A stretch of 64,000 bases of DNA, from positions 992,001-1,056,000 of the forward strand of contig NZ_CP038498.1 in NCBI RefSeq assembly GCF_012427845.1, written 5' to 3'. Shown here piece by piece: positions 17,389 to 25,915 of the stretch. The first letter of the stretch is position 1; each line of letters starts with the position of its first letter. The notes under the pieces were generated by a model. The model was not told the origin of the DNA. It searched no databases and worked only from the letters and a program-made list of their open reading frames with translations. The stretch is from Pectobacterium punjabense. GTDB taxonomy: Bacteria > Pseudomonadota > Gammaproteobacteria > Enterobacterales > Enterobacteriaceae. Both the position numbers and the translations under genes were made by a program.

Positions 17389-18156
17389 ATGGTTTATTTG
17401 ATTAATGATTTAATCATTTTCAACGAGGGAGAGGGAACGCTGGCATGGATAGAACGTGAAAATGAAGCAACCTCTGTGAATTTTCCTATTTCACGATTGC
17501 TCTGTTTGTTAATTGAGAATCAAGGAGTAACGTTAAGCCGTGATTTTTTGTTAAAGGAGGCATTGGAAAAGCATGCACTTTGCCCTTCTCTCAATAATCT
17601 CAACAATTATCTCTCTCTACTCAGGAAGGTGTTGCGTGAGTTTGATCTTTCGGACTCGATTGTGACTATCCCTAAACTGGGAGTTGTTTTTAACGCCGCG
17701 AGTATTGTTTCCTATCCGATGTCAGAGGGGAGAGAAAAAGAAACGTTAAATCAAAGGGAAGACGAGAAAGTTAAAGAAGATATTTATGAAGAAGAAAAGC
17801 CATTTTCTATAAAACATCACGCCATACCTGAACCAGTAAAAAAACAGCAATATGTCCGGTTTCTTCTCATATGGATAATGATAGTTGGGGTTTTCCTGAT
17901 CGTTTTGGGGAGCGTAAATCGTTTTCCGTATCGACATCTTGTTGATGTAAAGATGAATGGGAAGTGCGATCTTTTCTATTTATATAACAGTGTGGGCTAT
18001 CCTCTCCCGACCGACTATAAAAATCTGTGCTCAGATAACGCATTATTCTTCCTATCGAAAAAGATTGTTATATCTGGAGTGTTGGACCGGAAAAGTGAGA
18101 TCGTTATTTCCTGCAATAAAGATGGGCATGGATGTATCACTTATGTTAATAATTAA
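17389..18156 (+). CDS. ToxR/CadC-like membrane-anchored transcriptional regulator
   Basis: 255 residues from the ATG at 17389, chosen because AAGG lies five bases upstream (GTG 17359 and ATG 17374 are in frame). An N-terminal OmpR/ToxR-type winged helix (about 1-105, including LNNYLSLLRKVLREF and TIPKLGVVF) is followed by a charged linker and one transmembrane helix (about 158-178). A short periplasmic domain with four cysteines (CDL, LCS, SCN, GCI) comes last. Such one-component regulators read a periplasmic signal and bind DNA directly. Being divergent from the fimbrial cluster, it probably controls it. The C-terminus overlaps the next gene. Confidence 0.72.
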   Translation: MVYLINDLIIFNEGEGTLAWIERENEATSVNFPISRLLCLLIENQGVTLSRDFLLKEALEKHALCPSLNNLNNYLSLLRKVLREFDLSDSIVTIPKLGVVFNAASIVSYPMSEGREKETLNQREDEKVKEDIYEEEKPFSIKHHAIPEPVKKQQYVRFLLIWIMIVGVFLIVLGSVNRFPYRHLVDVKMNGKCDLFYLYNSVGYPLPTDYKNLCSDNALFFLSKKIVISGVLDRKSEIVISCNKDGHGCITYVNN

Positions 18157-18613
18157 AGTCAGAAAGAAATTTTTTTGCACCATATTGGTGCTTTTTATTT
18201 CACTTTCTCTTGGGGTTGTTTTTTATTTAACCAGCAATTTATACAGAAAGCCGCTGATATGTCAGGGCGAAGTAAAGCTCTACGAAGAAGATCAGAAGGT
18301 CAGAAAGGAATATGACGTCTATTTTTATCTCAATAAACAAAATAGGGCGCTGGTTTTAGTCAATGGTCTTTACATTGGCGAGGATGGTGTACCGTTGACG
18401 ATTCGGCGCACGTTCAGCTTTGATTCCGTGTGGGAGGGGAATCGACTGGTGGTGAACAATATCGGGATGAGTAAGAATACCAATGATAATGCGCCCGATG
18501 AGGCGATTCCCATCCTGGCTGAAAATGATGTTATCCAGTTCGAAATGCTGACGAAGCATGCCTATCTGATTAGCACCGTCCAGTCAAAGATGGCATGTAA
18601 TATCCGCGATTAA
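18143..18613 (+). CDS. FidL-like single-pass membrane protein
   Basis: About 156 residues from the ATG at 18143; in-frame ATGs at 18122 and 18128 are alternatives. One N-terminal transmembrane helix (about 8-28) is followed by a periplasmic domain of about 125 residues containing ICQGEVKLYEE and KMACNIRD with two cysteines. It overlaps the regulator gene by 14 bases, so the two are translated together. FidL-like proteins are typically found beside CadC-like regulators and fimbrial genes, and a role in modulating the partner's sensor domain is plausible. The family assignment rests on context and layout. Confidence 0.6.
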   Translation: MLIIKVRKKFFCTILVLFISLSLGVVFYLTSNLYRKPLICQGEVKLYEEDQKVRKEYDVYFYLNKQNRALVLVNGLYIGEDGVPLTIRRTFSFDSVWEGNRLVVNNIGMSKNTNDNAPDEAIPILAENDVIQFEMLTKHAYLISTVQSKMACNIRD

Positions 18614-18675
18614 TGGATGTGGGAACTACACATTAATCGCAATTCAGGATGTTATCGCTATTTTTGGCGTGTGGC

Positions 18676-19257
18676 TTATGCGCTTAACAATACGCGTTGT
18701 ATAAAATCCTCAATATCTTCAATTGCTTGATTAAAATCAGCGGGAGTAGGGTTAATAATCAGATGATCGGAGTAGCCGTTTAACAGCGCATCTAGCTGGC
18801 GGGAAACTCGCTGGGTATCGGTATTTTTAAAGGCACCGGATGCGATGCCCGATGCAATAATCTCTTCCAGTAAAGCAGACCATTTCTCTGTCATTACATG
18901 GGCGAGTTCTTCGTAAGCGGTATTGTGAACGGCCAACTGCCATAGTGATCCATAGAGATTCCAGATGACGTCAGTGGTATCCGGCAGGTAATTCTTCACC
19001 AACTCATATAGCTTCTCTTTTGGTGGTAATGTGGCGATTTCTGCCGCGACCTCTTCCAAATCCGCCTGCATGAACGCCGTTAGCGCCTCAATGGATAATG
19101 TCTGCCAGTCAGGAAAGTAGTGGTAAAGATGACTGCGCGAAATACCAACGTGTTCCGCCAGTTCGCGCGTTGTCACTTTCTCTATACCTTTCTCAATAAA
19201 CAGCTCGATTGCGCCATCAAGGATTTTGTCTTTTAGCGCTTTCGTCGTCTCTTTCAT
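18676..19257 (-). CDS. TetR family repressor
   Basis: 193 residues from the ATG at 19257, which has GGGGA seven bases upstream; an upstream in-frame ATG at 19308 would put the start inside the operator. The N-terminal helix-turn-helix (about 20-60) reads VTTRELAEHVGISRSHLYHYF. The C-terminal half is the helical ligand-binding and dimer domain. It is divergent from the transporter-like gene at 19351, and two matched palindromes fill the shared promoter, so it probably represses itself and that gene. Ligand unknown. Confidence 0.82.
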   Translation of the reverse strand: MKETTKALKDKILDGAIELFIEKGIEKVTTRELAEHVGISRSHLYHYFPDWQTLSIEALTAFMQADLEEVAAEIATLPPKEKLYELVKNYLPDTTDVIWNLYGSLWQLAVHNTAYEELAHVMTEKWSALLEEIIASGIASGAFKNTDTQRVSRQLDALLNGYSDHLIINPTPADFNQAIEDIEDFIQRVLLSA

Positions 19258-19276
19258 TACCGTCCCCACGTTGACT

Positions 19277-19324
19277 TTGAGCGGTTGCTCAAATACAATT
19301 TTTTGCACTTGAGCAACCGCTCAA
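19277..19324. promoter_or_regulatory. Twin TetR-type operators
   Basis: Two 16-bp palindromes, TTGAGC-GGTT-GCTCAA (19277-19292) and TTGAGC-AACC-GCTCAA (19309-19324), are exact reverse complements of each other and start 32 bp apart, about three helical turns. The second has arms extended to eight bases (ACTTGAGC/GCTCAAGT). Their position between divergent genes marks them as binding sites for the TetR protein encoded at 18676. Confidence 0.8.
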
Positions 19325-19350
19325 GTATAACTCTGTTAGATGCTATTCTC

Positions 19351-20244
19351 ATGCAAACCCATAATATCAGCGAACCAGTCAAGGTTTCGCATAGTGCCGT
19401 TGTCACCCTTAAAAAACTTGGCAAGCTGCATGGCAAAAAACTGATTCTCACTCTGCTGCTGGTAGTAGCGGAGAATGTGACTTATCTGCTTTATCCCCTG
19501 ATGGCAGGCTTCGCTATTAACGCCATTCTGAATGCTCAACCTTGGCATGCGGTGCTGTATGCGCTGATGGTCTTTATTATGTGGGCGATTGGTGCGGCGC
19601 GGCGCAGTGTGGATACTCGCACATTCGCCCGTATTTATGCTGCACTGGCCGTACCGGTGATTCTGGCGCAGAGAAAAGAAAACCATAACCACTCAACCAT
19701 CGCAGCGCGCGTAGCGCTTTCACGCGAATTCGTCGACTTTTTTGAAATTCACCTCCCGGTGCTGATCACGTCGCTGGCATCGATCACCGGTGCGGCGGTG
19801 ATGCTGCTGGTGATTGAATTCTGGGCAGGTGCTGCCTGCATCGTAATTTTGCTGTTTTTTGCTTTTTTTCTGCCGGGTTACACTCGCAAGAATGAAGTTC
19901 TGTTCGGTAAATTAAATAATCGTCTGGAAAAAGAGGTTGGCTTTGTCAGTAGCGCGACCGCCGCTTCACTGACCAAGCATTACCACGTGCTGGCTGGGCT
20001 GCGCATTCGTCTGTCGGATCGTGAAGCATTAGGCTACCTTGCTATCGGTGCCGCTGCTGCCGTCCTGTTTTCACTGACGATTGTGTATATGGCGCTTAAC
20101 GGTGGAACCAATGCGGGGCATATCTATTCAGTGATGACCTACATGTGGATGTTTGCAATGAGTCTGGACGATGCGCCCGGATTGTTAGAAAAATACTCGC
20201 AGCTCAAAGATATCGGTAAGCGCGTGGATACTGGCGTGGTGTGA
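19351..20244 (+). CDS. ABC-transporter-like six-helix membrane protein without ATPase domain
   Basis: 297 residues from the ATG at 19351. About six hydrophobic helices resemble the transmembrane half of ABC exporters, but the protein ends without a nucleotide-binding domain and no ATPase gene is near. Segments such as LLVVAENVTYLLYPLMAGFA and DTRTFARIYAALAVPVI fit the ABC_membrane_3 type. The in-frame ATG at 19285 lies between the operators, so it is unlikely. The only evident regulator is the divergent TetR protein. Transport activity is uncertain. Confidence 0.65.
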   Translation: MQTHNISEPVKVSHSAVVTLKKLGKLHGKKLILTLLLVVAENVTYLLYPLMAGFAINAILNAQPWHAVLYALMVFIMWAIGAARRSVDTRTFARIYAALAVPVILAQRKENHNHSTIAARVALSREFVDFFEIHLPVLITSLASITGAAVMLLVIEFWAGAACIVILLFFAFFLPGYTRKNEVLFGKLNNRLEKEVGFVSSATAASLTKHYHVLAGLRIRLSDREALGYLAIGAAAAVLFSLTIVYMALNGGTNAGHIYSVMTYMWMFAMSLDDAPGLLEKYSQLKDIGKRVDTGVV

Positions 20245-20364
20245 GTGAGTCGTGTGGTGACTGGTTGATTCCAGATGTCCGATAGCCTTATATGCGATAA
20301 CGCAATATCGTCTTTAGTATGTAGTAGTAGAATGGTTAGTACAATTTGTTACAGGGAGCTTGTG

Positions 20365-20931
20365 ATGAGAGTTGGCGTTTTTTGTGGTTCGGCATCGGGT
20401 AATTCACCTATCTATATTGAGAAAACTAAACAGATGGGGCATTTCCTTGCCGATTCTGGTGTAGAGATTGTCTATGGTGGCGGTAAAGTCGGGCTGATGG
20501 GGGAGATTGCGAATTCCGTGCTATCCCACGCTGGCACCGCGATCGGCGTGATGCCCAGAGCGCTCGTTGAAAAAGAAATTGTGCATCAGGGGCTGACAGA
20601 ATTGCATGTTGTTGAAAATATGCATGAGCGCAAGAGCAAGATGGCAGAACTGTCTGATGCGTTTATTGCACTTCCCGGCGGTGCGGGAACATTTGAAGAA
20701 ATATTCGAACAATGGACATGGGCACAGCTTGGAATTCATGATAAACCCTGTGCTTTTCTGAACATTGCCGGTTATTTTGATCCCTTGCAAGACATGATTA
20801 GTAGCATGGTTGATGCAGGATTCTTACGTCGCGATTATGCGGACATGCTACTTTTTTCTGACAGCCCTGAAGCGTTATTAACATTCTTTCATGCTTATCA
20901 GCCACCAGAAAAGAAATGGACGCAAAAGTAA
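20365..20931 (+). CDS. LOG family nucleotide monophosphate phosphoribohydrolase
   Basis: 188 residues from the ATG at 20365, with AGGGAG upstream. It has a Rossmann-like fold opening MRVGVFCGSASG, followed by VYGGGKVGLMGE and the catalytic PGGAGTFEE signature. These are the phosphate-binding and active-site motifs of LOG (lonely guy) proteins. Plant and fungal members release cytokinin bases from riboside monophosphates; bacterial members may have a general role in nucleotide salvage. In a plant pathogen a cytokinin-related role is possible but not shown by the sequence. It stands alone. Confidence 0.85.
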   Translation: MRVGVFCGSASGNSPIYIEKTKQMGHFLADSGVEIVYGGGKVGLMGEIANSVLSHAGTAIGVMPRALVEKEIVHQGLTELHVVENMHERKSKMAELSDAFIALPGGAGTFEEIFEQWTWAQLGIHDKPCAFLNIAGYFDPLQDMISSMVDAGFLRRDYADMLLFSDSPEALLTFFHAYQPPEKKWTQK

Positions 20932-21097
20932 GAGCGCCGATTATTGTCTGTGTAACCTGTATTTTTAATCTCGCTACATCATGTCTTCTGGTGTGTAAAT
21001 AAGAAGCGAGAGCTATTTTACTGCCGGGGGCATCCCCGGCGAAAATAAGCATGGCCGTTGGTGTTTTTCCTATCGTGCAGTAGGTTAGTACCTTTCA

Positions 21098-21649
21098 CTA
21101 TGCCTGTTCTTTCAATGGCAATGTCGTCATGCAGGTTTGGCTGTCGCTATAGGTCGCAAATGGTGAGCTTGCCACACGTCCTTGATAGGTGACATTAATC
21201 GTTCCTTCAATATTGCGTGGTAACCATACGCCAACAAAACCGTTCTGGTGGCTGTTTAGGGTTTTCTGCACGATAACGTTACCGGCTTTATCCGTGATTT
21301 TTACATCAAATGCCGTATTGGCGAGCTCGCCCTGGCACCCAGACAAGCTGTGGTTAAAGCAGGGATGCGTTTGCTGAATATAAGGGGCGAATGAGAGATA
21401 AAATTTATCTCCCAGCGCATAGCTGTATTGCTGTTGCCCATCCGATAATTTCAGTTCTTTGCTGGTGATGGAAGCGCTGTAAGGCAAAGGCCTCGCTTGC
21501 GGCGACCGATCGATAGCATCGACGATCTGCTCGACAGTTTTCCCCGCCAGCCCTTGCTTGGCTAGAAAAGTGTTGGCATCAGCTGTCGCTGCGAAACCAT
21601 GGCTGCTTAATGTCAGGCCGAGTAGTACCGCCATCATCTTTATCTTCAT
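21098..21649 (-). CDS. cueP: CueP periplasmic copper-binding protein
   Basis: 183 residues with a signal peptide (cleavage near GFA-A). Blocks such as GLAGKTVEQIVDAIDRSPQA, LGDKFYLSFAPY and THPCFNHSLSGCQGE, and a late TCMTT, match Salmonella CueP. The three cysteines and nearby histidines (C in HPCF, SGCQ and TCMT) are the metal ligands. CueP stores copper in the periplasm and supplies it to SodC-type superoxide dismutase. GGGGAAAG precedes the ATG. A perfect CueR operator lies 56 bp upstream, so copper induction by a CueR encoded elsewhere is expected. Confidence 0.9.
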   Translation of the reverse strand: MKIKMMAVLLGLTLSSHGFAATADANTFLAKQGLAGKTVEQIVDAIDRSPQARPLPYSASITSKELKLSDGQQQYSYALGDKFYLSFAPYIQQTHPCFNHSLSGCQGELANTAFDVKITDKAGNVIVQKTLNSHQNGFVGVWLPRNIEGTINVTYQGRVASSPFATYSDSQTCMTTLPLKEQA

Positions 21650-21704
21650 TATTACTTTCCCCTTAATAGCGTCATTACCTTGAAATAAGATGCTATGACG
21701 TTAC

Positions 21705-21725
21705 ACCTTCCCCCTACGGGAAGGT
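21705..21725 (-). promoter_or_regulatory. CueR (MerR-type) operator and promoter of cueP
   Basis: ACCTTCC-N7-GGAAGGT is a perfect MerR-family palindrome of the CueR type. On the minus strand TTGACC overlaps one arm and, after a 19-bp spacer, TAACGT can act as the -10. The overlong spacer is the hallmark of promoters activated by MerR proteins through DNA twisting. Confidence 0.85.
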
Positions 21726-21868
21726 CAAAAGCTTGAGCGTATAGAAAGGTAAAATAATGTATTTGCTGGTTTTTTATTGATTTTGATCAATTTCAAACCA
21801 TGCTAAGTGGCGGTGCTCTCTGAGCCGTTATTGATGTAGGTCATGAGTCGGGTTTTATTAATCCGTGC

Positions 21869-22270
21869 TTACTGACCTGACCAGTAAAACTCGATGCGGA
21901 TTCCACTCGGTTCATAGCACATCATATGCATTGCCGGACCATCATTAATCAGAGAAGGCGCGAACTCAATGTTGATCTTATGGGCGGATAATTTCTCAAA
22001 GATCTCAAACAGCGCGGCTTTGTTATCAACCTTAATCGCAAGATGATGCAAACCGACATTGTTTTTTCGATCGAACTGGACAGGTTCGCTGGCCTGTACC
22101 TGCCAAAGCGTTAGCATCACCGTGCCGTCGCTGACAAAAATAGCAGGGTAATCCTCTCTTCGTTTCACCTCTTGCCAACCCAGCAGTTCGGTGAAGAAAT
22201 GTGCGCTTTCTTCCAATGCTGATACCGTCAAACCAATATGGTGAGCGCCTTGCGTTACTGGTGAATTCAT
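21869..22270 (-). CDS. Glyoxalase/VOC family protein
   Basis: 133 residues from the ATG at 22270, with GGAAG six bases upstream. A single vicinal-oxygen-chelate fold starts at HHIGLTVSALEESAHFFTEL and ends at GIRIEFYW. The positions used as metal ligands in this superfamily are present: H near the start, H in LHHLAIKV and E near the end (IEFYW). Possible activities are lyase, dioxygenase or antibiotic binding. The neighbouring TetR gene upstream on the same strand may belong to the same unit (85-bp gap). Confidence 0.75.
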   Translation of the reverse strand: MNSPVTQGAHHIGLTVSALEESAHFFTELLGWQEVKRREDYPAIFVSDGTVMLTLWQVQASEPVQFDRKNNVGLHHLAIKVDNKAALFEIFEKLSAHKINIEFAPSLINDGPAMHMMCYEPSGIRIEFYWSGQ

Positions 22271-22355
22271 CGTTACTTCCTTAATTAAAGACAAAATCTA
22301 TGGTGACTACTCGTTCGTCGGTTTGCTTTGCCGATGTGCGGTAGGCACCGCGTTG

Positions 22356-22928
22356 TTACTGGCTGAGAGAAGGATGAGATAATGCTAAGAGCTTCGCGTG
22401 TCGGCGATAAACATCCTCGCTGCTGGCTACGCCGATAAATTCCGCTCTCACGATCATCCCTTCAAGAAACGTCATGATAGCTTCGGCTTTATACTCCTTG
22501 TCTGATTCTTCGGGCGTGAAGATTGATAGTAAAAATGACTTGAGCCAGATTTTATGGCGCAGCGCCAGAGCGGTAATGGTTTCATCTTGCCCTTTAAATT
22601 CAGCCAGCGCATGCATGAACATACATCCTTTAAAGCTTGCGGTTCGGAACCAGGAAAAATGCCAATCCATCACGGCATCCAGGCGACTTTCCGCGTCTTT
22701 ACTTCCTGATACTACGTGAGTGAGTCCTTCCTCAAAATGCGTATGCCGACGAATCAATACGGCTTCAATCAGCTTGTTTTTTGAACCGAAATGGCGATAC
22801 ATGGAGGTCTTGGAGACTTCCGCCTTATCTCGAATTAAATCTACGCCAACGGCGGTATAGCCAAATTCATTAAATAGCGCTTCTGCGATATCTAGAATGT
22901 GTTCTTTCTTACCCACGCTCTCTTTCAT
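22356..22928 (-). CDS. TetR family repressor
   Basis: 190 residues. The N-terminal helix-turn-helix (about 25-65) reads AVGVDLIRDKAEVSKTSMYR, typical of the AcrR/NemR-like subgroup, with a longer C-terminal effector domain containing WFRTASFKGCMF. The lone Cys-Met-Phe in that helix recalls electrophile-sensing members, which is only a hint. It is divergent from the HPP protein gene; two near-identical palindromes lie in between. The VOC protein gene downstream may be co-regulated. Confidence 0.8.
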   Translation of the reverse strand: MKESVGKKEHILDIAEALFNEFGYTAVGVDLIRDKAEVSKTSMYRHFGSKNKLIEAVLIRRHTHFEEGLTHVVSGSKDAESRLDAVMDWHFSWFRTASFKGCMFMHALAEFKGQDETITALALRHKIWLKSFLLSIFTPEESDKEYKAEAIMTFLEGMIVRAEFIGVASSEDVYRRHAKLLALSHPSLSQ

Positions 22929-22963
22929 CGTTTTTCTTCATCAGTAATGGGTTGTTTTTGTGT

Positions 22964-23008
22964 GTACAGATCTGTACCATTTCCTTGCGAGTGTACAGAT
23001 CTGTACAC
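22964..23008. promoter_or_regulatory. Twin palindromic operators of the TetR regulator
   Basis: GTACAGATCTGTAC (22964-22977) and the longer GTGTACAGATCTGTACAC (22991-23008) share the same core, with centres 29 bp apart. Both are perfect palindromes between the divergent TetR and HPP genes, so they are the likely sites of auto- and cross-regulation. Confidence 0.8.
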
Positions 23009-23060
23009 TAAATATAGCACGGCAATTTCATAAAACTCACATTTTTTATCGGGGATGACA

Positions 23061-23594
23061 ATGAAGAGACTCAGGGGCGGCGGTGCTTTGCCACCAAAAC
23101 CAACGTTTATGCAGTTGATGAAAGGGTTAATTGGCGGAAGTGTAGGGATTCTATTCCTAAGCTACTTAGGGCAATCCACTGGCGCACCCTGGTTGATGGC
23201 ACCTTTTGGCGCAACGTGCGTCATTTTATTTGCTGCGCCAGCGTCGCCTTTCGCGCAGCCAAGAAACGTAATTGGAGGTCATTTCATCACGTCAGCAGTA
23301 GGTCTTATTGCTTTATATGGATTCGGTGACACGATCGTTGTTTTGTCACTCGCGGTTGGTGTGGCGACGATGTTGATGCAATATTTTCGTGCGGTTCATC
23401 CACCAGCTGGCGCTAACCCACTGGTCATTATTCTGGCAGGGAAAAGCGCCGTAGGGTTTGAGTTCTTAGTCACGCCGGTTCTACTGGGGAGCATTGTGCT
23501 GGTGGCGATCGCCGCTGTGATCAATAACTACGCAGAGGAAAACCACTGGCCTGCGTACTGGCACGGTATTGGTTTGCGTAAGCGCCAACCCTGA
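23061..23594 (+). CDS. HPP family integral membrane protein
   Basis: 177 residues from the ATG at 23061, which has GGGG six bases upstream; the ATG at 23055 is two codons earlier but touches that site. Four or five hydrophobic helices surround the family signature RAVHPPAGANPLVI (HPP motif). Family members are inner-membrane proteins; plant and cyanobacterial relatives transport nitrite, but bacterial roles are largely unknown. The divergent TetR gene and the twin operators suggest it is induced by a small molecule. Confidence 0.75.
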   Translation: MKRLRGGGALPPKPTFMQLMKGLIGGSVGILFLSYLGQSTGAPWLMAPFGATCVILFAAPASPFAQPRNVIGGHFITSAVGLIALYGFGDTIVVLSLAVGVATMLMQYFRAVHPPAGANPLVIILAGKSAVGFEFLVTPVLLGSIVLVAIAAVINNYAEENHWPAYWHGIGLRKRQP

Positions 23595-23677
23595 GATGGT
23601 CTGCCTCAGGGATGAGGCGAGTCGCTAGATGTTTTTTGATGTGGGGTGTTTTCTTACTAATCCGGTATTAGACCACT

Positions 23678-24304
23678 TCAGCTATTTTGCAGGGAAACGT
23701 TATGGCGCTCGTTTGCACTGTATCTTTGCACCATAGAAATGATCACATGGAATAGCTCATTCTTAGCCTGTTGTTCCGTAATAATCCCTTTAACTGCGGC
23801 ATAAGATAATCCTTCTGCGGAACCGAGCATAGCCCGCAGTGAGGCATCATGCAGCGGTTGACCTGCACAGAATGGAGCGAAAAGAGCGCGGCATTTTTCC
23901 GTGAAAATAGCATCGTACTCCTGCCTGATGTGTTCCAGCTCGGGAGTGCCAGTGAGTGCTGCCATGACGTTAGGCATTTCGCGCCCCTGAAGCAGCACGC
24001 AATCAATGTATGAGGTGGCAATCACCGTCGCCAACTGATCGAGTACAGGTTCGGTCTTACGGATAATGTCATCCATAATCGCCGTCTGGCGAGCATCGTA
24101 TTCCTTGTAAAGTGCAGCTAACAGCCCCGAACGGTTAGTAAAGTGATCGTAAACTACCGGTTTCGTTACGCCCGCCTGTTCTGCCAAATGCCCAAGCGTC
24201 AGCGCCTCCGTACCTTCCTCCCGAATAATCTGCCAGGCGGCTTGTATCAGTTGTCTATGGCGCTCTTCTCTTGATAAACGCTGTCGTGTCTGTGGTCTGG
24301 GCAT
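23678..24304 (-). CDS. TetR family repressor
   Basis: 208 residues from the ATG at 24304 (MPRPQTRQRLSREERHRQLI); an upstream in-frame ATG at 24340 overlaps the operator. The helix-turn-helix (about 28-70) includes LTLGHLAEQAGVTKPVVYDH. The C-terminal domain would bind the inducer. It is divergent from the oxidoreductase at 24422, with an inverted repeat between, the usual arrangement for repressors of quinone or electrophile detoxification enzymes. Confidence 0.8.
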   Translation of the reverse strand: MPRPQTRQRLSREERHRQLIQAAWQIIREEGTEALTLGHLAEQAGVTKPVVYDHFTNRSGLLAALYKEYDARQTAIMDDIIRKTEPVLDQLATVIATSYIDCVLLQGREMPNVMAALTGTPELEHIRQEYDAIFTEKCRALFAPFCAGQPLHDASLRAMLGSAEGLSYAAVKGIITEQQAKNELFHVIISMVQRYSANERHNVSLQNS

Positions 24305-24341
24305 CACCGATATTATCCTGTTGACATTCTTATGTACCAAA

Positions 24342-24366
24342 AGTAACTTACCAGTAGTAGGTTACT
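24342..24366. promoter_or_regulatory. Candidate TetR operator
   Basis: AGTAACTTACCA and TAGTAGGTTACT form an imperfect inverted repeat (10 of 12 positions) in the divergent promoter between the TetR and oxidoreductase genes. Confidence 0.6.
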
Positions 24367-24421
24367 GTTAGTATATAAGACTATATCTGACGTCGTTTTA
24401 TGGCAATAGGGAGTATCCAGA

Positions 24422-25009
24422 ATGCATGCATTACTTGTCGTTTCTCATCCTGTTAATACCTCGCTGACCCATAGTGTCGCGACCGCCATTGCGGAAGGGA
24501 TTGTTGGGGTAAATCCGACAAATACGTTTGAAATCGCAGATCTTACCCAGGAAGGCTTTAACCCGGTGTTTTCTGTGTCTGATATGGCGGCTTTTCAGCG
24601 CACAGGTGCAACACCGCCTGACGTTATTGCGCAGCAGTCCCGTATTGATAACGCCGATGCGCTGGTGCTGGTCTTCCCGATTTATTGGTGGTCCATGCCG
24701 GGGTTGTTGAAAGGTTGGATCGACCGTGTTTTTGCAAACGGCTGGGCCTATGAAGAAACGGCTGATGGGCGTGTGATAAAGAAACAGGGGCATTTACCGG
24801 TGCACCTTGTGGCTCTGGGCGCTGCCAACCAGATAACATTCAAAAAACGTGGCTACGCAGATGCTTTTCAGGCGCAGATCGCACATGGGATTTTTGACTA
24901 CTGCGGTGCGCCAGTTTTGACGTCTGAAATGCTGTTGATGCCGGAACTGGGAACACCGGAAGCGTGTATCGATGCCGCTCGCCATATTGGCGAAAATGTT
25001 TTTCGGTAA
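24422..25009 (+). CDS. Flavodoxin-fold NAD(P)H (quinone) oxidoreductase
   Basis: 195 residues with the NQO/KefF/MdaB-type flavodoxin fold. The start MHALLVVSHPVNTSLTHSVA is the FMN/FAD phosphate loop, and FPIYWWSMPGLLKGWIDRVF is the family signature around the isoalloxazine ring. It probably reduces quinones or nitro-compounds by two-electron transfer in the cytoplasm, often as a detoxification response. The divergent TetR protein is its probable repressor. A good GGGAG-containing site precedes the ATG. Confidence 0.85.
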   Translation: MHALLVVSHPVNTSLTHSVATAIAEGIVGVNPTNTFEIADLTQEGFNPVFSVSDMAAFQRTGATPPDVIAQQSRIDNADALVLVFPIYWWSMPGLLKGWIDRVFANGWAYEETADGRVIKKQGHLPVHLVALGAANQITFKKRGYADAFQAQIAHGIFDYCGAPVLTSEMLLMPELGTPEACIDAARHIGENVFR

Positions 25010-25303
25010 TTTTTTCATTGAGCCTACGTTTCGTATCATCGCTGAATTGACAAGGGCATGCCATGCGTGTGGAAAAATTTCTATCTGCTATTTGATAATC
25101 CATGCTGGAGCATGAAGAAGGTTATTAATGAATACATCTTTCAATCAGTTATCTATCAGAATGGAACATGGTGCAGAATGTTGAAAGTATGAACGATACG
25201 CTTAACTTAAGCTGGTTAATCACTATGGGTATGAATAAAGTAAAAACCCGCTATTCTGTCTTTGCAATTAGATCAAACACAGTGCGCATGGCTAGATTTC
25301 GTT

Positions 25304-25341
25304 AATACTGTTATTAAAAACATGTTATTAATAACAGTATT
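25304..25341. repeat. Perfect 14-bp inverted repeat
   Basis: AATACTGTTATTAA (25304-25317) and TTAATAACAGTATT (25328-25341) are exact reverse complements around a ten-base spacer. Nothing adjacent explains it; it could be a protein-binding site, a stem-loop, or the end of a small mobile element remnant. Confidence 0.6.
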
Positions 25342-25883
25342 GACATGGTTTTTAAAACCCGTAAATTGGTTATCAATAGCAGTAAGGTTTCAGTTTACTG
25401 TTATATTAAAGACAACGAACATGTTCTTTAATAAGTATTTTTGCGATAAAGGCCACGAAGTATTTTTGTATGGGACATCGGTGTTGAGGGAAATTTATAT
25501 TCATCACTCGATGATGCTTTTAGGCCACGTAGTCAGTACCGACAATCGCAAAAAATGGGGCGAGAGCGCGATGATGTAAGGCTATGATTTAGCGTTATTG
25601 TTTGCGATAGGTCGTGATTGAGTTATGTGTAAAATATCGCAACGAGAGTAAGGCCACGCATCAAAGAGTATATATCGCGATGGGGGATGTACCTGCTAAC
25701 CGCCTACCTTTGGGTGTTTGGTAAGGTTGGTGGGGTGTTTAAACCAGCAAATATATGGGAGGTTTTAGCTATTTTTTTAATACCCAATATTATCTGTGAT
25801 AAACGCGTACATTTGAGGCAGTATCAATAGTAGTAAGACGTTACTAAGTCAATGAATGTTAAATATTAAGTCTGTAGTACCTT

Positions 25884-25915
25884 AAAAGCCCTGGCTACGC
25901 AGTCAGGGCTTTTAT
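25884..25915. terminator. Bidirectional terminator hairpin
   Basis: AAAAGCCCTG and CAGGGCTTTT pair over ten bases, with A and T tracts on the two flanks, so it can stop transcription from either side. No clear gene precedes it on the plus strand; on the minus strand it follows the GNAT gene. Confidence 0.8.

Noticed and set aside
24431..25103. Minus-strand open frames of 71 to 120 codons over the oxidoreductase gene
   Set aside because: The plus-strand gene has clear flavodoxin motifs; the reverse frames are shadows.
25262..25579. 105-codon open frame
   Set aside because: No ribosome-binding site, composition typical of AT-rich noncoding DNA, and the perfect inverted repeat lies within it near its start.
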